Assembly (NCBI GenBank): GCA_031178565.1
Contig: JAPSIU010000119.1
Coordinates: 1-7,960, forward strand
DNA: 7,960 nucleotides
Origin: Leucobacter sp.
GTDB lineage: Bacteria; Actinomycetota; Actinomycetes; Actinomycetales; Microbacteriaceae
Direction: 5' to 3'
The notes beneath the pieces were generated by a model. The model worked only from the letters and a program-made list of their open reading frames with translations, ran no database searches and was not told where the DNA came from. The position numbers and the translations under genes were made by a program. This document shows positions 6,173 through 7,960 of the stretch, one piece after another. Within the stretch, counting starts at the first letter, position 1, and the number at the start of each line of letters is the position of its first letter.

Positions 6173-7276
6173 ATGCGCGGTCCGCTTCCCGACTACCCCT
6201 GGGACGCGATGGAGCCGTACGCCGCCAGGGCTGCTCAGCACCCCGGCGGAGCGCTGAACCTCTCGGTGGGATCCCCGGTCGATCCGACCCCGGAGAGCGT
6301 GCGGGCGGCGCTCGCCGCCGCGACGGACGCGCACGCCTACCCGGCGACTGCGGGCTCTCCGAGGCTGCGCGAGGCGATCGCCGAGTGGTTCCTGCGGAGG
6401 CGGGGCGTGGCCGTCGAGCCGGGAGCGGTCCTGCCGACGGTCGGATCGAAGGAGCTCGTCGCGCTCCTGCCGTTCCTGCTGGGCGTGGGCGCGGGGGAGG
6501 CGGTGGTGTTCCCCCGCGTGGCCTATCCCAGCTACGCGATGGGGGCCGCGCTCGCGGGAGCGGAGGCGATCGCCTCCGATGATCCCGCCGAGTGGCCGGA
6601 GCACACGAAGCTGATCTGGATCAATTCGCCCTCCAACCCCGACGGACGGGTGCTCGACGCGGAGGCGCTGCGCGCCGCCGTGGCGCGAGCGCGAGAGCTC
6701 GGAGCGGTGATCGCGGGGGACGAGTGCTACGCCGAGTTCGGCTGGAGCGCTCCGTGGGACGCCGAGCGGATCCCGTCGATCCTCGACCCGCGCGTCGTGG
6801 GCGACGATCACAGCGGCGTCCTCAGCGTCTACTCGCTCAGCAAGCAGTCGAATCTCGCCGGCTACCGCGCGGCGTTCATCGCGGGCGATCCCTCGCTCAT
6901 CGCCCGGCTGCTGACGGTGCGCAAGCACGCGGGACTCATGCAGCCGGCGCCCGTTCAGGCCGCGATGGTCGCGGCGCTGGGCGACGAGGAGCACGTCGCC
7001 GAGCAGCGCGCCCGGTACCGTGCGCGTCGCGAGGTGCTGCTCCCCGCGCTCGAGGCGGCGGGGTACCGGATCGAGGGGAGCGACGCGGGGCTCTACCTGT
7101 GGGCGACCCGAGATGCGGATGCCTGGGAGAGCGTCGCCGAGTTCGCGGAATTGGGCATCGTCGTCGGGCCCGGTCATTTCTACGGAGGGCACTCGCCGCG
7201 CCACGTGAGACTCGCGCTGACCGCGAGCGACTCCCACATCGAGAAGGCCGCGACGAGGATCCGCGAAGCGGCCTGA
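6173..7276 (+). CDS. dapC: N-succinyldiaminopimelate aminotransferase, actinobacterial DapC type
   Basis: PLP-dependent class I/II aminotransferase (367 residues). It is predicted to transfer the amino group of glutamate to N-succinyl-2-amino-6-ketopimelate in the succinylase branch of meso-diaminopimelate and lysine synthesis. Visible fold-type I residues are LNLSVGSPVDPTP at 28-40, the PLP-phosphate region GSKE at 91-94, Asn155 in NSPSNPDG, Asp183 and Tyr186 in GDECYAEF, the Schiff-base Lys224 in SLSKQSNLAGYR, and Arg346 in HVRLALT as the likely carboxylate-binding arginine. The start PLPDYPWD just after Met and the tail HIEKAATRIREA fit the actinobacterial DapC group, also found beside a seven-iron ferredoxin gene in mycobacteria (fdxC with Rv1178). 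The ATG lies 5 nt after the fdxA stop; AGGG at 6157-6160 is a weak ribosome site within the end of fdxA. Other aminotransferase specificities cannot be fully excluded from sequence alone. Confidence 0.9.
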   Translation: MRGPLPDYPWDAMEPYAARAAQHPGGALNLSVGSPVDPTPESVRAALAAATDAHAYPATAGSPRLREAIAEWFLRRRGVAVEPGAVLPTVGSKELVALLPFLLGVGAGEAVVFPRVAYPSYAMGAALAGAEAIASDDPAEWPEHTKLIWINSPSNPDGRVLDAEALRAAVARARELGAVIAGDECYAEFGWSAPWDAERIPSILDPRVVGDDHSGVLSVYSLSKQSNLAGYRAAFIAGDPSLIARLLTVRKHAGLMQPAPVQAAMVAALGDEEHVAEQRARYRARREVLLPALEAAGYRIEGSDAGLYLWATRDADAWESVAEFAELGIVVGPGHFYGGHSPRHVRLALTASDSHIEKAATRIREAA

Positions 7277-7277
7277 A

Positions 7278-7307
7278 TCGACTTTTCGCTCGACGTCGAG
7301 ATACTCT
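7278..7307 (+). promoter_or_regulatory. Candidate distal promoter of gltA (P1)
   Basis: TCGACT (7278-7283) and TACTCT (7302-7307) are separated by 18 nt and resemble a -35/-10 pair. A perfect 12-bp palindrome fills most of the spacer. The start point would be near 7314, giving a leader of about 110 nt before the GTG of gltA. This is inferred from pattern only. Confidence 0.35.
7289..7300. repeat. Perfect 12-bp palindrome in the dapC-gltA intergenic region
   Basis: CTCGACGTCGAG reads identically on both strands. It lies 13 nt after the dapC stop, between the candidate -35 and -10 boxes of P1, where a bound repressor would block RNA polymerase. There is no T-run downstream, so a terminator role is unlikely. 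Short palindromes are common in GC-rich DNA. Confidence 0.45.
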
Positions 7308-7325
7308 AGGTGGGGGCACGGCGGT

Positions 7326-7335
7326 ACAGCGCTGT
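7326..7335. repeat. Perfect 10-bp palindrome upstream of the proximal gltA promoter
   Basis: ACAGCGCTGT lies 26 nt before the TATGGT -10 box, just upstream of where a -35 box would lie. Its position suits an activator or repressor half-site pair. I could not match it to GlxR/CRP or RamB consensus sites. Confidence 0.35.
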
Positions 7336-7361
7336 GTGCATAACGCTCCCCGCGGAGCCGC

Positions 7362-7367
7362 TATGGT
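7362..7367 (+). promoter_or_regulatory. Candidate -10 box of the proximal gltA promoter (P2)
   Basis: TATGGT fits the TAnnnT actinobacterial -10 pattern well. No clear -35 is seen at the right distance (GCATAA at 7338-7343 is the nearest, weak). Transcription would be expected at about 7373-7375, which coincides with an ATG at 7374 in frame with gltA. Confidence 0.45.
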
Positions 7368-7416
7368 GTAGGAATGGCGACGTCACACCCGACGCCTCGC
7401 CCGTATGAGACCTCAC

Positions 7417-7422
7417 GAGGAG
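7417..7422 (+). promoter_or_regulatory. Ribosome binding site for the GTG start of gltA
   Basis: GAGGAG lies 5 nt before GTG at 7428. It is the best Shine-Dalgarno match in the leader and the reason for choosing 7428 over the in-frame ATG at 7374, which has no ribosome site in front of it. Confidence 0.7.
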
Positions 7423-7427
7423 ACGAC

Positions 7428-7960
7428 GTGACCGAATCGACTCAGAGCCAGGGCTCCGCAGCAGCGAAGCTGACGTTCCCGGGCGGGACCGCCGAGTTCC
7501 CGATCGTCGAGGCCGTCGACGGCAGCTCCGCGATCGACGTCAGCACCCTGACGAAGCAGAGCGGGTACACGGCGCTCGACTACGGGTTCGTGAACACCGC
7601 GTCGACGAAATCCGAGATCACCTACATCGACGGCGACGAGGGCGTCCTCCGCTACCGCGGCTACCCGATCGAGGAGCTGGCGCAGAAGTCGACGTTCCTC
7701 GAGGTCGCCTACCTCCTGATCTACGGCGAGCTTCCGACCGAGGATCAGCTCGCGGCCTTCGACGGGGAGATCCGTCGCCACACGCTGCTGCACGAGGACA
7801 TGCGCTACTACTTCGAGGCGGTTCCGCACACGGCGCATCCGATGGCCATGCTCTCGGGCGGACTGCAGACCATGTCGACCTACTACGAGAGCTCCCTCGA
7901 CACCACCGTGCCCGAGTTCGTCGAGGTCAACACCATCCGTCTCCTCGCGAAGCTTCCGGT
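7428..7960 (+). CDS. gltA: Citrate synthase, N-terminal part (runs off the window)
   Basis: Condenses acetyl-CoA and oxaloacetate to citrate at the entry of the TCA cycle, in the cytoplasm. The first 177 codons are present and the frame is open to the window edge. Recognisable parts are ALDYGFVNTASTKSEITYID (about 49-68), then GDEGVLRYRGYPIEELA, VAYLLIYGELP (93-103) and the PHTAHPMAMLSGG segment (133-145). Together they identify the large bacterial hexameric-type citrate synthase rather than the shorter methylcitrate or Bacillus-type enzymes. The catalytic His and Asp lie beyond the window. The N-terminal beta domain (about 15-45, LTFPGGTAEFPIVEAVDGSS) is typical of that type. The start is chosen at GTG 7428 because of the nearby GAGGAG; an in-frame ATG at 7374 would add 18 residues. 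It reads away from dapC after a 151-nt gap with its own candidate promoters. Confidence 0.95.
   Translation, partial: MTESTQSQGSAAAKLTFPGGTAEFPIVEAVDGSSAIDVSTLTKQSGYTALDYGFVNTASTKSEITYIDGDEGVLRYRGYPIEELAQKSTFLEVAYLLIYGELPTEDQLAAFDGEIRRHTLLHEDMRYYFEAVPHTAHPMAMLSGGLQTMSTYYESSLDTTVPEFVEVNTIRLLAKLP

Noticed and set aside
6116..7237. Minus-strand open frame of 373 residues opposite dapC
   Set aside because: Shadow of dapC; Arg/His-rich with no conserved motif.
7278..7300. Intrinsic terminator after dapC
   Set aside because: The palindrome CTCGACGTCGAG and the TCGAC/GTCGA pair can form short stems, but no T-run follows and the stems are weak, so a terminator call is not supported.

Overview
The window is GC-rich throughout, with strong third-position G/C in every real gene, frequent stop/start overlaps and GTG or TTG starts. 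The FdxA and DapC proteins are of the actinobacterial type. This points to a high-GC actinobacterium, probably Microbacteriaceae; the family is an inference from gene order and protein style, not from a marker gene. All eight recognised genes lie on the + strand.

Bases 1-5797 look like one tightly packed operon for uptake and phosphorolysis of an alpha-linked glucose disaccharide or short oligosaccharide. It holds the C-terminal end of an extracellular sugar-binding lipoprotein (1-185), a MalF-type permease with a large extracytoplasmic insert (198-1553), a MalG-type permease (1550-2425), a beta-phosphoglucomutase of the HAD superfamily (2445-3149, TTG start) and a GH65 glycoside phosphorylase (3146-5797). 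The logic is coherent: the transporter imports the sugar, the GH65 enzyme splits it with phosphate to beta-glucose 1-phosphate plus a free sugar, and the mutase turns beta-glucose 1-phosphate into glucose 6-phosphate. No transporter ATPase and no regulator gene is present; a shared MsiK-type ATPase elsewhere is the usual actinobacterial solution.

Bases 5847-7276 hold a two-gene housekeeping unit: a seven-iron ferredoxin (fdxA) and the actinobacterial N-succinyldiaminopimelate aminotransferase (dapC) of lysine and peptidoglycan precursor synthesis. Between GH65 and fdxA there is only 49 nt, but that junction contains a perfect 11-bp inverted repeat and a possible -10 box.

Bases 7277-7427 are the only sizeable intergenic region (151 nt). 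It carries two candidate promoters and two perfect short palindromes, and leads into citrate synthase (gltA, 7428 to the window end, cut off). An upstream in-frame ATG at 7374 sits where transcription from the second promoter could begin, so a leaderless longer form is possible.

Most of the content is recognisable metabolism. The least explained parts are the beta-sandwich-like domain inserted in the first permease, the inverted repeat at the GH65/fdxA junction, and the layered start region of citrate synthase. I saw no mobile element, CRISPR array, tRNA or rRNA.
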